Translations under genes and position numbers: made by a program | Part shown: positions 38,865 through 48,275 of the stretch, one piece after another | How positions within the stretch are numbered: position 1 is the stretch's first letter | Layout of the letters: each line of letters begins with the position of its first letter | Assembly: GCA_002356215.1 (NCBI GenBank) | Contig: AP017959.1 | Span: 2,434,195-2,498,194 of the forward strand | Source of the DNA: [Synechococcus] sp. NIES-970 | GTDB lineage: Bacteria; Cyanobacteriota; Cyanobacteriia; Cyanobacteriales; MRBY01 | DNA length: 64,000 nucleotides | Direction of reading: 5' to 3' | The notes under the pieces: model-generated | Told to the model about the DNA's origin: nothing | Databases searched by the model: none | What the model saw: only the letters and a program-made list of their open reading frames with translations

Positions 38865-39602
38865 TTAGAGGGTTGTCGCAAAAAGCTGTTGCACTTCTTG
38901 CCAAGCTGCTTGGGCCGCCTGTTTATTGTAGCTGGCACGGCGATCGCAAAAAAAGCCGTGGTCTGCCCCGTCATAGCGAAAAATTCTGTGCTCAATCTGG
39001 TGGGTCTTGAGGGCCGCTTCAATTTGATCGATCTGTTCTGAAGGAATCGATTGATCCGCTAGGCCAAAAAAGCCATACAGTTTCCCCTGGATCTGGGCGG
39101 TGTAATCAAGGGTCACTCTATTGGACTCTCCAGGACACCAAGTGGTAATCCCAGCCCCATAAAAAGAAGCCGTTGCCTTAATTGCGGGTAAGGTCGCCCC
39201 CAGATAAGTGACATGGCCCCCAAAGCAAAAACCGATGGCCCCAACCCCTGTTTGTTTTACCTGGGGCAAACCGTAGAGATAGTCGATTGTCGCCTGGAGA
39301 TCGCTCAATAGCTCTGTTGCCTTTGTCTGTTCTTTGTACTGACGGCCCAGTTGAATATCTGCTGGGGTATACCCTGCCTCAAAGCCTGGGGCCAGACGCT
39401 GATAAAGAGCTGGGGCGATCGCCACATAGCCCAATTGTGCAACGCGATCTGTGACATCGCGAATGTGGCTATTCACCCCAAAAATTTCTTGGACTACGAC
39501 CACCGCTGGTAACGGCTCTAAGGTGACTGGATAGCTCACATAGGCGGCAATCTCCAGGTCACCATTGGGAATTTGTACTGTTTCTCTCTGGAGTTGGGGC
39601 AT
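38865..39602 (-). CDS. Dienelactone hydrolase family protein
   Basis: About 245 residues, alpha/beta-hydrolase. The nucleophile is the Cys in GVGAIGFCFGGHV (G-x-C-x-G), followed by a triad Asp region (FFGLADQSIPSEQ) and the His in RYDGADHGFFCDRR. Real substrates are not known; the family covers dienelactones and other carbonyl compounds. The ATG at 39602 is preferred over the adjacent GTG at 39605. Confidence 0.88.
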   Translation of the reverse strand: MPQLQRETVQIPNGDLEIAAYVSYPVTLEPLPAVVVVQEIFGVNSHIRDVTDRVAQLGYVAIAPALYQRLAPGFEAGYTPADIQLGRQYKEQTKATELLSDLQATIDYLYGLPQVKQTGVGAIGFCFGGHVTYLGATLPAIKATASFYGAGITTWCPGESNRVTLDYTAQIQGKLYGFFGLADQSIPSEQIDQIEAALKTHQIEHRIFRYDGADHGFFCDRRASYNKQAAQAAWQEVQQLFATTL

Positions 39603-39762
39603 CACGAAAAATCACTGAACAATCACGTCTGGATCTCCCATTGTAAAGGGGATGCTCCCAGGCGATCGCTTCCCTGGGATACGTACAAAAAGAGGGGGTA
39701 TTTTTCCCCTCTTATCACGTACTCTCTACGTCAAATTTGCCAAATGACTCGAGCTAAAATCC

Positions 39763-41742
39763 CTAACGTTTTGGCAGAAATGCCATTGGGTTGGTTGCAC
39801 CATTGCCGCTGGGGTGGATTTCAAAGTGGAGGTGAGGGCCAGTACTAAAACCTGTACTTCCCATGGCTGCAATATGTTGACCCTGTTTCACCTGTTGGCC
39901 CTGACGCACCAAAAGGCGGCTATTGTGGGCATAGAGGGTCACACTGCCATCAGCATGGCGAATTCTCACCAGGTTGCCATAACCCCCAGAATTCCACCCT
40001 GCTGTAATCACTTCACCGCTAGCAGCAGCAAAAATTGGCGTTCCTGTGGGTGCCGCAATATCGATCCCCCGGTGCATCCGTCCCCAACGGGGGCCATAAC
40101 CGGAAGTCAATGTGCCTTGGGCTGGCCAGATATAGCCCGCAAAAACATCTGCGCCGGGTAAATAGTTATCGGGGGAAGCGAGGGGAGGTAGTTCTGGGGT
40201 AACCGTCTCACCGACAGATAGACGAAGCATCGCATTGTAGTTAGCCACGTTGCCACTAGGGGCTGCTGCAATCTGTTGGGGTTCTTCTTGAACAGTTGTT
40301 TCCCGGGTTGCAGTGCTAGTGCTCTCTGCGGTTTGCTCTTGCCACTCGGGGTTAACGACCGAGACCGGGGAGCTGGGGCGGTTATTGGCAGTGGTGCCAC
40401 TGTTGTTGGGCGCAGGTACGCGAAGACTGACAGAATTTGGCTGCTGTTGATAGTCTTGGCGGAGTCGAGTGATGTCGGCCTGGAGTCTTGCTACGGCAGC
40501 TTCTGTATTGCGCTCGACATTACTGTCTACACTCTTTGCCTCTGCGGGGGCAAGCACAGCTGAGACTCCGGGTTGCACCCTAGACTGGGACAGGGACGCA
40601 GCGTTGGCCAAGGTTGCACTGTTACGGTTCACGCCTTGATTAACCTCCGTGGGAGGAATAAGAGCCACGAATTCTTGTTGTTGGGCTTGGGGCTGCTGTT
40701 GAGCACGGGCCGGAATGTTCAGCCGTTGACCGACCAAAATGATGTCAGGATTTGCAAGCCGGTTAGCGGCAATCAATTCGCGCCCTTGGAGACCATAGCG
40801 ACGGGCGATCGCATACAGGCTTTCTCCGGCTCGTACCACATGCACTTGGGGCACAGAACCAGAAGAGGTGGCAACCAATACTTCTGGCTGGCGCGTGGAT
40901 ACTTCTACTTTTTCAGCGGGACGAACGAGGGGAGTTGAAGCGCTGTTGAGGGTCACCGAACGGGACGGTTCAACTTTATCTCCTGATTTTGTTTCCACCA
41001 CCACTTCGGTAGGGGTCAAGGTTTGAGGCCGTGGTGGTTCTGGCAAACGGGCCGTAGTTGAGACGGCACTGTTCGCGATGAGGGTTTCTGGATCAGGGCT
41101 TGCATCAGCACTGGGCGCGATATATTCCCGCGGTTGCGGCACGGAAATCACCACAGTATCTTGGGAGGCCTCAGTGGATTCTTCGGGGGTCAGGACTGTG
41201 GAGCTAATCAGCGTTTCTGGCTTTGGGGCATCCACGGCAGTATCAAAAACCACGGCTTCAGTGGGCTGGCTTCTGAGGGATTGAATACTTTCGACGAGCT
41301 TGTCTTGCTCAGCACGTAGCGCAGAGGGGACAGCCTCTGGTGCAGCGGGAATAGGTTCTGCATCAACCAGGGCTTGGGAAGGGAGGTTAAGGGCCGCGAC
41401 TTCCACGCTAGGTCTGGGAGAGGACGGCTGGCTTGTGGGCGCGATCGCCGTCGGTCTAATTTCAGGCTGCCTAGACGACCCATTCAAAGGGGCAGGCACT
41501 TTCAGGGATTGGCCGACCACCAAAGTACTTTCGACGGTGGTGTTGTTTAACGCGGCGATCGCCTCAGGGGAGACACCATAGCGTTGTGCGATGGACCAAA
41601 ACGTATCAGCTTCAGCAACGATGTGCTTGATGGCGGGTAGTTCAGGCTCAACCCTACTGACAGAATTTGAACTTACAGCAGCGACTAGCTGGGGAGTTTC
41701 AATCTCCGGGGCCGTTGCTAAAGTAACTGGAGCAGGAATCAT
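39763..41742 (-). CDS. LysM and M23 peptidoglycan endopeptidase (NlpD/EnvC-like)
   Basis: About 659 residues. Two LysM domains are seen (IKHIVAEADTFWSIAQRYGVSPEAIAALNN near residue 45; VHVVRAGESLYAIARRYGLQGRELIAANRLANPDIILVGQRLNIP in the middle). A Pro/Ser/Thr-rich linker and a C-terminal M23 LytM domain follow (WPAQGTLTSGYGPRWGRMHRGIDIAAPTGTPIFAAASGEV, HADGSVTLYAHNS, GPHLHFEIHPSG). It would cleave or activate cleavage of peptidoglycan cross-links in the periplasm. The ATG at 41742 has AAGGAG 8 nt upstream. No signal peptide is visible there; the frame is open up to 41941, so a longer start is possible. Confidence 0.85.
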   Translation of the reverse strand: MIPAPVTLATAPEIETPQLVAAVSSNSVSRVEPELPAIKHIVAEADTFWSIAQRYGVSPEAIAALNNTTVESTLVVGQSLKVPAPLNGSSRQPEIRPTAIAPTSQPSSPRPSVEVAALNLPSQALVDAEPIPAAPEAVPSALRAEQDKLVESIQSLRSQPTEAVVFDTAVDAPKPETLISSTVLTPEESTEASQDTVVISVPQPREYIAPSADASPDPETLIANSAVSTTARLPEPPRPQTLTPTEVVVETKSGDKVEPSRSVTLNSASTPLVRPAEKVEVSTRQPEVLVATSSGSVPQVHVVRAGESLYAIARRYGLQGRELIAANRLANPDIILVGQRLNIPARAQQQPQAQQQEFVALIPPTEVNQGVNRNSATLANAASLSQSRVQPGVSAVLAPAEAKSVDSNVERNTEAAVARLQADITRLRQDYQQQPNSVSLRVPAPNNSGTTANNRPSSPVSVVNPEWQEQTAESTSTATRETTVQEEPQQIAAAPSGNVANYNAMLRLSVGETVTPELPPLASPDNYLPGADVFAGYIWPAQGTLTSGYGPRWGRMHRGIDIAAPTGTPIFAAASGEVITAGWNSGGYGNLVRIRHADGSVTLYAHNSRLLVRQGQQVKQGQHIAAMGSTGFSTGPHLHFEIHPSGNGATNPMAFLPKR

Positions 41743-41995
41743 AAATGTTTCTCCTTGGGAAAAAAGACGGTTGGTTTGTGAATGGAGTAAAGCCGTGGCT
41801 TCTTTGGCGGATGTTTGGTGCGCCAGTTCCCGAAAACTGTACAAATTCCAAATGGAAGGGTAAAAAACGGGAGAAGCAGTAAAAGTTTTCCAAACCGTTG
41901 GCCTACTCTCAGTGGAGAAATAGGCGGGAAATCGATTACTTTAGGCCGGCTTTACTGACGTCACCGAAAGAATGCTGAATCTCAATGAGAGTAGG
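41743..41995 (-). promoter_or_regulatory. Candidate RNA switch or leader upstream of the M23 gene
   Basis: On the minus strand one segment, TGAGAGTAGGCC (41911-41900), can pair either with CCTACTCTCA (41995-41986; 10 bp) or with GGCCTA (41947-41942; 6 bp). The two pairings exclude each other. No riboswitch class is recognised, and c-di-AMP (ydaO) signature sequences were not found. Confidence 0.35.
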
Positions 41996-42410
41996 GATCA
42001 ACTCCGAGGCGACGCCTTTCAAAAACAACCTTCTGTTTATGTCGAGCAGCGAATTAACTTTGCTTTGTGTCGCAAATAAATCCGTAATTCCACCGACTGA
42101 TCATGACCGAGATCCCTTAAATTGGGCCTCTGATGAATGTCTAGGAAAGGTTACCCTGGTTTTTTCCTTTTAACAAGTCTGGGTTGATATATTTTGATTT
42201 TTCTTGAAAAAAATAGCCCGGCTACAAAGTAATCCAGGATACAGAATGGCGCAATTTTTAGTTGATATTTAGCAGCCATTTTTTTGGCTAAAAATTGACT
42301 AGCATATTTTTTTTGAATTGACAGTGTTCAGCCCCCAATCCATTGCCAGTCAAGTTTTTCTCAGGTTACAACATCATGACATAAGCTAGTATTTTTGTTT
42401 TAAAGAGATT
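41996..42410. other. AT-rich region without a supported gene
   Basis: About 415 bp between the leader of the M23 gene and trmL. It contains poly-T and poly-A stretches and no open frame of coding character. It probably holds the promoter for the M23 gene. Nothing else can be called. Confidence 0.5.
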
Positions 42411-42434
42411 GGGGGAGTAAAAATTTTTACCCCC
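42411..42434. terminator. GC/AT hairpin
   Basis: GGGGG, a bulged A, the 14-bp palindrome GTAAAAATTTTTAC and CCCC fold into a tight hairpin. It is about 60 bp beyond the stop codon of trmL on the minus strand. Read on that strand it is followed by CAATCTCTTTAAAAC, with only a weak T-tract, so a terminator role for trmL is likely but not certain. Confidence 0.5.
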
Positions 42435-42495
42435 TTGCTTGTTGCTTTTAGAGCACCGTGCAAAGGGGCTGATAGAAATTTCTTATCAACTAAAA

Positions 42496-42951
42496 CTAGA
42501 GTCCTAATTGACGGCGTACTTCAAAGAGTCCGACTGCTGCGCTGACAGAAAGATTGAGACTTCGAACATGGGTGCCATTAATGGGAATTGTGAGTGTTGC
42601 ATCGCACTGCTGGAGGAGTTCTGGGGGGAGACCTTTGGTTTCACTGCCAAATAGTAGCCAGTCATTGGGTTGATAGGTGAATTCGGTATAGCGGCTCGCC
42701 CCCCGGACGCTGTAGCCCAGAAGACGACCGCCTCTGCTGCTTTGGGCTTGGAGAAAATGTTCGAGGTCGGGATGAAACGTCAATTTGACATGGGGCCAAT
42801 AGTCAAGGCCAGCGCGCTTGAGATAACGATCGCCAATTTCAAAACCCAAGGGGCCGACCAAGTGTAATTCTGTATCGGTGGCGGCGCAGGTGCGGGCAAT
42901 ATTGCCAGTATTGGGGGGAATTTGGGGATGAACGAGAACCAGTTGGGGCAT
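42496..42951 (-). CDS. trmL: tRNA (cytidine(34)-2'-O)-methyltransferase
   Basis: 151 residues, SPOUT family. Landmarks are LVLVHPQIPPNTGNIARTCAATDTELHLVGPLGF, LLFGSETKGLPPELLQ and the knot end IPINGTHVRSLNLSVSAAVGLFEVRRQL. It methylates the wobble nucleotide of certain tRNAs. Length is normal for TrmL. Start at the ATG at 42951. Confidence 0.95.
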   Translation of the reverse strand: MPQLVLVHPQIPPNTGNIARTCAATDTELHLVGPLGFEIGDRYLKRAGLDYWPHVKLTFHPDLEHFLQAQSSRGGRLLGYSVRGASRYTEFTYQPNDWLLFGSETKGLPPELLQQCDATLTIPINGTHVRSLNLSVSAAVGLFEVRRQLGL

Positions 42952-43014
42952 GAATAGATTAGAAAAAATTATAAGTGAAGGAAAAATCGACAGAATTTGC
43001 CAGGGGCAGTCTAC

Positions 43015-44160
43015 CTAGGCTACAAGGACAGATGGTTCACAAAGGTATTGGGCTAATTCTTGGTCGAGGGTTTCTGCTTCGGCGATCGCCTGTTGGATGA
43101 TGGCCTCTAGGGATTGGCCCAGGCCCTGGGCCCGGAGCCACTGTTGGGCTTGATTACCTTCCCGAAGAAGTTTCTGTAAAGGGCTCAAGAAGCAAGCAAA
43201 ACCCGCATTTTTGGCGAAGGGATAGACTTCCCCATAAATTTCTTGGATCCAATCTAGGGCGTTGATCGCTTGCCCTGTCCGCCAGTGAGTCAGGGTAGCC
43301 TCCAGGCTTAATTGAGCCGCCTGTTGTTCGTTGGCATCGGTAATTTCGAGGAGGCGATCAGGAGTCAGTTGACTAGATTTGAGAGGGTCTAGGTGGGGTT
43401 CGACCAGCAACTGTTGAATCCGTGCTTCCACAAAAGCGACGATCGCCAACAATTGCAGGGGGTGAATCACCAGATCACAAATTCTCAGCTCCAGGCGATT
43501 GAGAGAATAGGGGCGACGATCGCCATTAGGTCGCACCGCAGACCAAAGATGGCGAACATTTTGCATCGTTCCCAACCGGAGTTGTTCATTAGTCCAGTCA
43601 ATGAAATGTTGATGACTTGTAAACAGTGGCACTTGGGCTGGAGTTTTGGGGAAAACTTGCCAGCGGCGGGAATGGGAACCCGTCACCTGGCCATCTAAAA
43701 ACGGCGATGCAGCACTCAAGGCCAGAATTAACGGTGCTTCTAGACGCATCAAGCGACAGGCTCGCATCAACATCTCTGGATCCTCAATGCCGATATTGAT
43801 ATGGACACTTGCCGTTACCACATCAGTGCCATAGGTTTCTTCGATGTAGGCATGGTAGGGATTCTGAGGATCAGAGCGAAAAAAGTGCCGTGAATCACCA
43901 AGGGATAGGGTGCTACCCGGAATCAGCGTATATTCACCGAGGGTTTTGAGGTATTGACGCAACTGGAGACGAGGCTGCAAAATCGCACAGAGCAAACTTT
44001 CATAGCTGCAACAGGGAGGCGTTGTGTATTCCACATTGCGGTTATCGGGTTCCCGGACAAAACCATCGAGGGCTTTGACGATTTGATCGGATAGACCAAT
44101 AATTTCTCCGGTGGGTGTACCTGTATAAATCTCGATTTCTAAGCCTTTCGATAGCAGCAA
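43015..44160 (-). CDS. gshA: Glutamate-cysteine ligase, cyanobacterial type
   Basis: 381 residues. The start MLLSKGLEIEIYTGTPTGEIIGLSDQIV fits this family. Then come TTPPCCSYESLLCAILQPRLQLRQYL, ALSAASPFLDGQVTGSHSRRW and SLNRLELRICDLVIHPLQLLAIVAFVEARIQQL. It makes gamma-glutamylcysteine, the first step of glutathione synthesis. The start codon is TTG at 44160, supported by GAGG upstream and family homology. Confidence 0.88.
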   Translation of the reverse strand: MLLSKGLEIEIYTGTPTGEIIGLSDQIVKALDGFVREPDNRNVEYTTPPCCSYESLLCAILQPRLQLRQYLKTLGEYTLIPGSTLSLGDSRHFFRSDPQNPYHAYIEETYGTDVVTASVHINIGIEDPEMLMRACRLMRLEAPLILALSAASPFLDGQVTGSHSRRWQVFPKTPAQVPLFTSHQHFIDWTNEQLRLGTMQNVRHLWSAVRPNGDRRPYSLNRLELRICDLVIHPLQLLAIVAFVEARIQQLLVEPHLDPLKSSQLTPDRLLEITDANEQQAAQLSLEATLTHWRTGQAINALDWIQEIYGEVYPFAKNAGFACFLSPLQKLLREGNQAQQWLRAQGLGQSLEAIIQQAIAEAETLDQELAQYLCEPSVLVA

Positions 44161-44338
44161 AATATATCCTCAAATCCTGGCAGTAGTAAGGATGAATCCG
44201 AATAGATTCTCCAGCGATACACTATTTTAAGCTGCGGCTTTGATCCTTTTTAGAAAATTTTTTCCTGGCCTAGGGGAATTTTTGCGTTAATATACCAGTC
44301 TCTGTTTAATAAATCTTGTTTTCAAAACCACGCTAACC

Positions 44339-44479
44339 ATGAGTCAATGCACTGTTCAGGATAAAACTGCCAGCACTTTGCCCCTGGATACCCGGGTCAA
44401 ATATCTTTCGATCCAAGCGGAATTAGAGTTGCTCCTCCAGCAAGTCCGCTCTAATCCCCAGAAGCGGGGGAATGTCTAA
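44339..44479 (+). CDS. Small conserved-looking protein of 46 residues
   Basis: A short frame starting MSQCTVQDKTASTLPLDTR and ending SNPQKRGNV. The middle VKYLSIQAELELLLQQVR is amphipathic and leucine-rich. Codon use resembles neighbouring genes, and it is followed by a 167-bp gap before the next start. No ribosome-binding site is seen. I cannot assign a function, and expression is uncertain. Confidence 0.5.
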   Translation: MSQCTVQDKTASTLPLDTRVKYLSIQAELELLLQQVRSNPQKRGNV

Positions 44480-44646
44480 GTTTGAGCGTTGTGTTGCCAC
44501 TTATCTAAAATTCTTGTAAAAAAGTCGCTCGCCTTCTTTTGTAACTAGAGGGATTACTGTGGTGAATCCTCTGGGGGGAACCATGGCAAAGGTCTTTGAG
44601 CTTCGCTATATTGGGCGGTAATTTGACCAAAGTCTGTGCCGCACCT

Positions 44647-45003
44647 ATGACAACCTTCCAGCCAGAAACTCAAGTCACGAAGCCCTCTCCCCTCTCTAAG
44701 ACCAAATTTCTCTCCATTGGCATCTCGGCCCATGGCACGATCGCAATCGGGATTTCGGCCCATGGCATTGTGGCGATTGGCGTTGCGACCCACGGCATTA
44801 TCTCCATTGGGGCGGTGGCGATGGGGGTTATTTCTTGTGGACTGGTGTCAATGGGGGCTTTGAGTGTGGGGGCCGTTTCGATGGGGCTCTACTCTTTTGG
44901 GCGCCAAAATATGTCCCTCCATCAACCCCACCAGCACAGCTTACCCATTGATAGAGACCATTCCACGAGGCCCAGTGCTGACTATGAGGGCCACCACCAC
45001 TAG
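44647..45003 (+). CDS. Glycine-rich tandem-repeat protein
   Basis: About 118 residues. Residues ~22-88 contain about seven tandem 9-10-residue units of the form (S/A)IGxxAxGxx: SIGISAHGTI, AIGISAHGIV, AIGVATHGII, SIGAVAMGVI, SCGLVSMGAL and SVGAVSMGLY. The regular spacing of Ile-Gly/Val-Gly suggests a beta-solenoid, or repeated membrane strands. The C-terminus is His/Pro-rich and ends in HHH. Start at the ATG at 44647. Its last 4 bases overlap the convergent lipoprotein gene. Function unknown. Confidence 0.6.
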   Translation: MTTFQPETQVTKPSPLSKTKFLSIGISAHGTIAIGISAHGIVAIGVATHGIISIGAVAMGVISCGLVSMGALSVGAVSMGLYSFGRQNMSLHQPHQHSLPIDRDHSTRPSADYEGHHH

Positions 45004-45563
45004 GGTGCTTTGTCGCGGTTGGCCTTGAGGGCGATGATTTCTTCGCAGCTGACTCGCTTTAGATTGACATTACGACCATCACTCAATTCATTGCGATTTA
45101 AAGTCCAGTTTTCTTGGGACTGCTGCACATCATTTTCGATCTCGGTGGTGATTGAAGCGTTTAGGGTTTCTTCAGTGAGAATACCGGCAATATTTTGAAC
45201 GTAAGAGGTGTAATAGCCTTCCTCTGCGTTGGTAATGGTTGCTTCGAGAGTCCCGCTGACATCTTGGCTGGGTTCTACGAGAAATTCGGCGATCGCCTGG
45301 AAGGTCTCTTCTTCGGTGCGATAACAGTAAGCCCCTGCATCAAGGGTTAGTTTACTCGTGCTGTCCTGGCCCGTATTTTGATCCGGTTGTGTGGCGATCG
45401 GTTCTCCTTGGACCAGCAAATTGTCTGCTGGCGTTTCATTCTGGGGAACGGTTGGTTGATTAGGGCGAGCCGCCGATTCGGGGGGAGTTGTCTCCCCGCA
45501 GGCGCCCAAAAGCAGCAGCGCCAACAGCGAGATGGGCCACAAAAATTTTGCCTTTTGTCTCAT
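45000..45563 (-). CDS. Hypothetical lipoprotein
   Basis: About 187 residues. The signal MRQKAKFLWPISLLALLLLGACGE carries a lipobox (LGAC) with Cys lipidated after cleavage. A Pro/Thr/Gln-rich linker follows, then a soluble domain (TLDAGAYCYRTEEETFQAIAEFLVEPSQDVSGTLEATITNAEEGYYTSYVQNIAGI) not assigned to a family. Start from the ATG at 45563 or 45581. Probably sits in the periplasm or outer membrane. Confidence 0.7.
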   Translation of the reverse strand: MRQKAKFLWPISLLALLLLGACGETTPPESAARPNQPTVPQNETPADNLLVQGEPIATQPDQNTGQDSTSKLTLDAGAYCYRTEEETFQAIAEFLVEPSQDVSGTLEATITNAEEGYYTSYVQNIAGILTEETLNASITTEIENDVQQSQENWTLNRNELSDGRNVNLKRVSCEEIIALKANRDKAP

Positions 45564-45700
45564 CGGCGATAGGACAACCATAGAAGACTACCTAAAAGAA
45601 TTGATAACTCTATTCTATTCGGGCTAGGGGGAAGACAAAAAAAGAAGGCGATCGCCATTGAATCACCTCCAAAACATGATTGTTTGATATTTTTCTCGCC

Positions 45701-47311
45701 TTAACCATCGAGTAAGGCTTCCACAAACTCATAGCTCGAAAAAGGCCGCAAGTCTTCAATGCCTTCCCCCGCGCCGATAAAGCGAATCGGTAACCCAAGC
45801 TGTTGACTCACTGCCAGGGCCACACCGCCCCGGGCTGTACCGTCTAATTTCGTTAGGACAACGCCGCTGAGTTTCGCCGCCTCTGAGAACACCTGGGCCT
45901 GGCGCAAACCATTTTGACCGAGGGTCGCATCCAAAACCAAAAGGGATTCCACCTTGGCATCAGGGGCTTTTTTGTCGACAATGCGCCGGATTTTTGCCAG
46001 CTCATCCATCAGGTTTTTCTTATTCTGTAGACGGCCAGCGGTATCCACCAGGAGAATTTGGGACTGGCGGGACTGGGCGGCGGTAATGCCGTCAAACACC
46101 ACCGCAGCAGGATCGGTATTTTTGCCAGGGTTGGCGATCACGGGGGTATCGGTTCTTTGACCCCACACTTTCACCTGCTCCACGGCGGCGGCCCGGAAGG
46201 TATCCGCAGCGGCAATCACACAGCTGTATCCCGATTGATTCGCCAGGTGGGCTAGTTTGCCGATGGTGGTGGTTTTTCCCGCACCATTGACGCCAGTAAG
46301 CATCCAGATATTGAGTCGATCTGCCTCGGGAGCAAATTCTGTCGTCGCAAGTTTCGCCAGGGGTTTATCAAGGATGTCCCGGAGAATTTCTTTGAGATAG
46401 GCGATCGCCGCTTCGGGGGGCAACGCTTCCTGGCGCAGTTTTTCCTGGAGGGTTTCGATGATGTAGTCGGTGGCTTCGACGCCCACATCCGCCTGGAGTA
46501 GAAGGGATTCGATTTCTAAGACAGCTTCATCGTTGAGAGGCCCTTGGCCAACCACAGCCTTCAATTGATTGACCAAACTGCGGCGGGTTTTCCCGAGGCC
46601 TTCCCGCAGCTTCTTTAACCATTCGATTTCTTCGAGGGAAATGTCATTAACGTCGCGCCCCTGATCAGCGAGCACCTTGGCCGACCAGAGGAAATTTTCG
46701 TCAAACTCTAACCCTTCTGTGTCGATGGCCGTTTCCTTCAGCTTTTCAAGGCCGTCGGATTTTTGCATCCAAGCAGGAACGGCCGCCTGGGTTTCCGGTT
46801 CGGGTTCTGCGGCAGTCTCCGTAACAGTTGGCGTTTCCGTTGGTTCAGGCGTGGCGACAAATGCGGCTGGTGCGGCTTCGGGTTCTGGGGGAATGACTTC
46901 AGCAATGGGTTCTGAATCTAATGCTGCTTCAGGTGCCGGGGCGACGGGTTCAGCAAGCTCAGATGTTACTTCTGGGATGGATTCTGGTTCGGGAGTTTCA
47001 GAGACAGTCTCTGCGATCGCCTCCGGTTCCACCACTGCGGCTTCCGGGGGTGCCGCAGCTTCTAATTCTGTCTCGACAGGCGCTGTTTCAGGTTCCGGGG
47101 CGGCAGGTACTGCTTCTAGTCCCTTTTTTTCTTGGATATTTTTGTAGGCAGATTTGGCCCAGGTGAGGTAGTCAATTTCTGGGGTGGCCGTTGATTCTGG
47201 GGCAGTTTCTTCTGGCGTAGTCTCCTCAACCGGTGTTTTTACAGCGGGCGGTTCAGGAGTGTCTTGGGATTTGTCAGTTGTTTTGCGCCGAAACCAATCG
47301 AATATAGCCAC
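45701..47311 (-). CDS. ftsY: Signal recognition particle receptor FtsY
   Basis: About 536 residues. The N-terminal ~190 residues are acidic and Ala/Pro/Glu-rich (e.g. PEPETAPVETELEAAAPPEAAV), followed by the NG GTPase domain: N helices (FLWSAKVLADQGRDVNDIS), G1 GVNGAGKTTTIGKLA, DTAGRLQNKKNLMDEL and TKLDGTARGGVAL. It docks SRP at the membrane and releases nascent chains to the Sec translocon. The GTG at 47311 follows AGGAAT; a TTG at 47326 is less likely. Confidence 0.95.
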   Translation of the reverse strand: MAIFDWFRRKTTDKSQDTPEPPAVKTPVEETTPEETAPESTATPEIDYLTWAKSAYKNIQEKKGLEAVPAAPEPETAPVETELEAAAPPEAAVVEPEAIAETVSETPEPESIPEVTSELAEPVAPAPEAALDSEPIAEVIPPEPEAAPAAFVATPEPTETPTVTETAAEPEPETQAAVPAWMQKSDGLEKLKETAIDTEGLEFDENFLWSAKVLADQGRDVNDISLEEIEWLKKLREGLGKTRRSLVNQLKAVVGQGPLNDEAVLEIESLLLQADVGVEATDYIIETLQEKLRQEALPPEAAIAYLKEILRDILDKPLAKLATTEFAPEADRLNIWMLTGVNGAGKTTTIGKLAHLANQSGYSCVIAAADTFRAAAVEQVKVWGQRTDTPVIANPGKNTDPAAVVFDGITAAQSRQSQILLVDTAGRLQNKKNLMDELAKIRRIVDKKAPDAKVESLLVLDATLGQNGLRQAQVFSEAAKLSGVVLTKLDGTARGGVALAVSQQLGLPIRFIGAGEGIEDLRPFSSYEFVEALLDG

Positions 47312-47492
47312 AGAAATTCCTAGCAACGTAAATGAACTGTTTTCATTATTATGGCTCGATCAGGGTTTGTAAACGGAGGATTTCCCGACCATCTAGGCAT
47401 TTGCGGCAGGGCGGTTTGGTATGATCGATCAATGGTGTTTTTCCACTGAAATTCGATTTTGTGATTGGGCGATCGCCTGCTTTTTTCTGTCT

Positions 47493-48275
47493 ATGAATTT
47501 ACCGAAGGATAGTTTGCTCAAAGGGGTGGATAACCGGGAGGCCCTCAGTCGGATCCTCGACCAGGCTGATCAGGCGATTCGCACTTGGGAAATTGTCCAG
47601 ACAGATTTCCTCTCGCCCCCCGTCCTCTACGAAGCGCTGGAAATTTTTGGCAAGCTGACGGAAGTTCATGTGGTCCATGGGGGCGGCTATCCCCAGGCAG
47701 AACGGCAACGGCTGGCAATCGCCCGGGAAGAAATTCCCCTCGATGACAATCATGTAGAAATTGCGGCCCTCGACATCGCGGGCAACTTTCTCTTCGACAC
47801 CGCCACCCACCGGGATTTTCTCGGTTCTCTGTTGGGCACTGGCCTCGTGCGAGATAAGGTAGGGGACATTCTTGTTTTAGGCGATCGCGGTGGTCAGGCG
47901 ATCGTTGTGCCAGAACTGGTTTCTTTCCTGGAAACATCTCTGGTGCAGGTGCGCTCTGTGCCGGTGAAAACCCGCGCCATTCCCCTCGAAGAATTAAAGG
48001 TACGCCCACCGAAGAAAAAAGAACTCACCACCGTGGAAGCTTCCCTCCGCCTCGATGCGATCGCCTCCGCTGGTTTGGGCATGTCTCGCTCGAAAATGGC
48101 CGAGGCGATCGCCGGGGGGAATGTGCGGGTCAACTGGAAAACGATCACCCAGAGCAGCTACAACATCAAAGCCGGCGATCTGATCTCCCTGCGGGGTAAA
48201 GGGCGCGTCGAAGTGGGAGAAATCACCGTCACCAAAAAAGAACGCTACCGCATTGCCCTCACCCGTTTTGTTTAA
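47493..48275 (+). CDS. Photosystem II S4 domain protein (YlmH-like)
   Basis: 260 residues. N-terminal YlmH-like part ([56 protein letters not shown]), middle [22 protein letters not shown], and C-terminal S4 domain ([34 protein letters not shown]). Relatives aid PSII repair/assembly, probably through RNA binding. The ATG at 47493 is chosen over an N-terminal extension from 47421. It is divergent from ftsY. Confidence 0.88.
   Translation: MNLPKDSLLKGVDNREALSRILDQADQAIRTWEIVQTDFLSPPVLYEALEIFGKLTEVHVVHGGGYPQAERQRLAIAREEIPLDDNHVEIAALDIAGNFLFDTATHRDFLGSLLGTGLVRDKVGDILVLGDRGGQAIVVPELVSFLETSLVQVRSVPVKTRAIPLEELKVRPPKKKELTTVEASLRLDAIASAGLGMSRSKMAEAIAGGNVRVNWKTITQSSYNIKAGDLISLRGKGRVEVGEITVTKKERYRIALTRFV

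Noticed and set aside
41743-42060. c-di-AMP (ydaO) riboswitch before the M23 gene
   Set aside because: The expected GGGGTGAATC and GTAGGG...ACCCGACAGCTAACC sequences are absent; only generic competing stems remain.
46677-47147. 156-codon frame opposite the FtsY N-terminal region
   Set aside because: It is Ser/Gly/Val-rich because it mirrors the low-complexity Pro/Glu/Ala stretch of ftsY.
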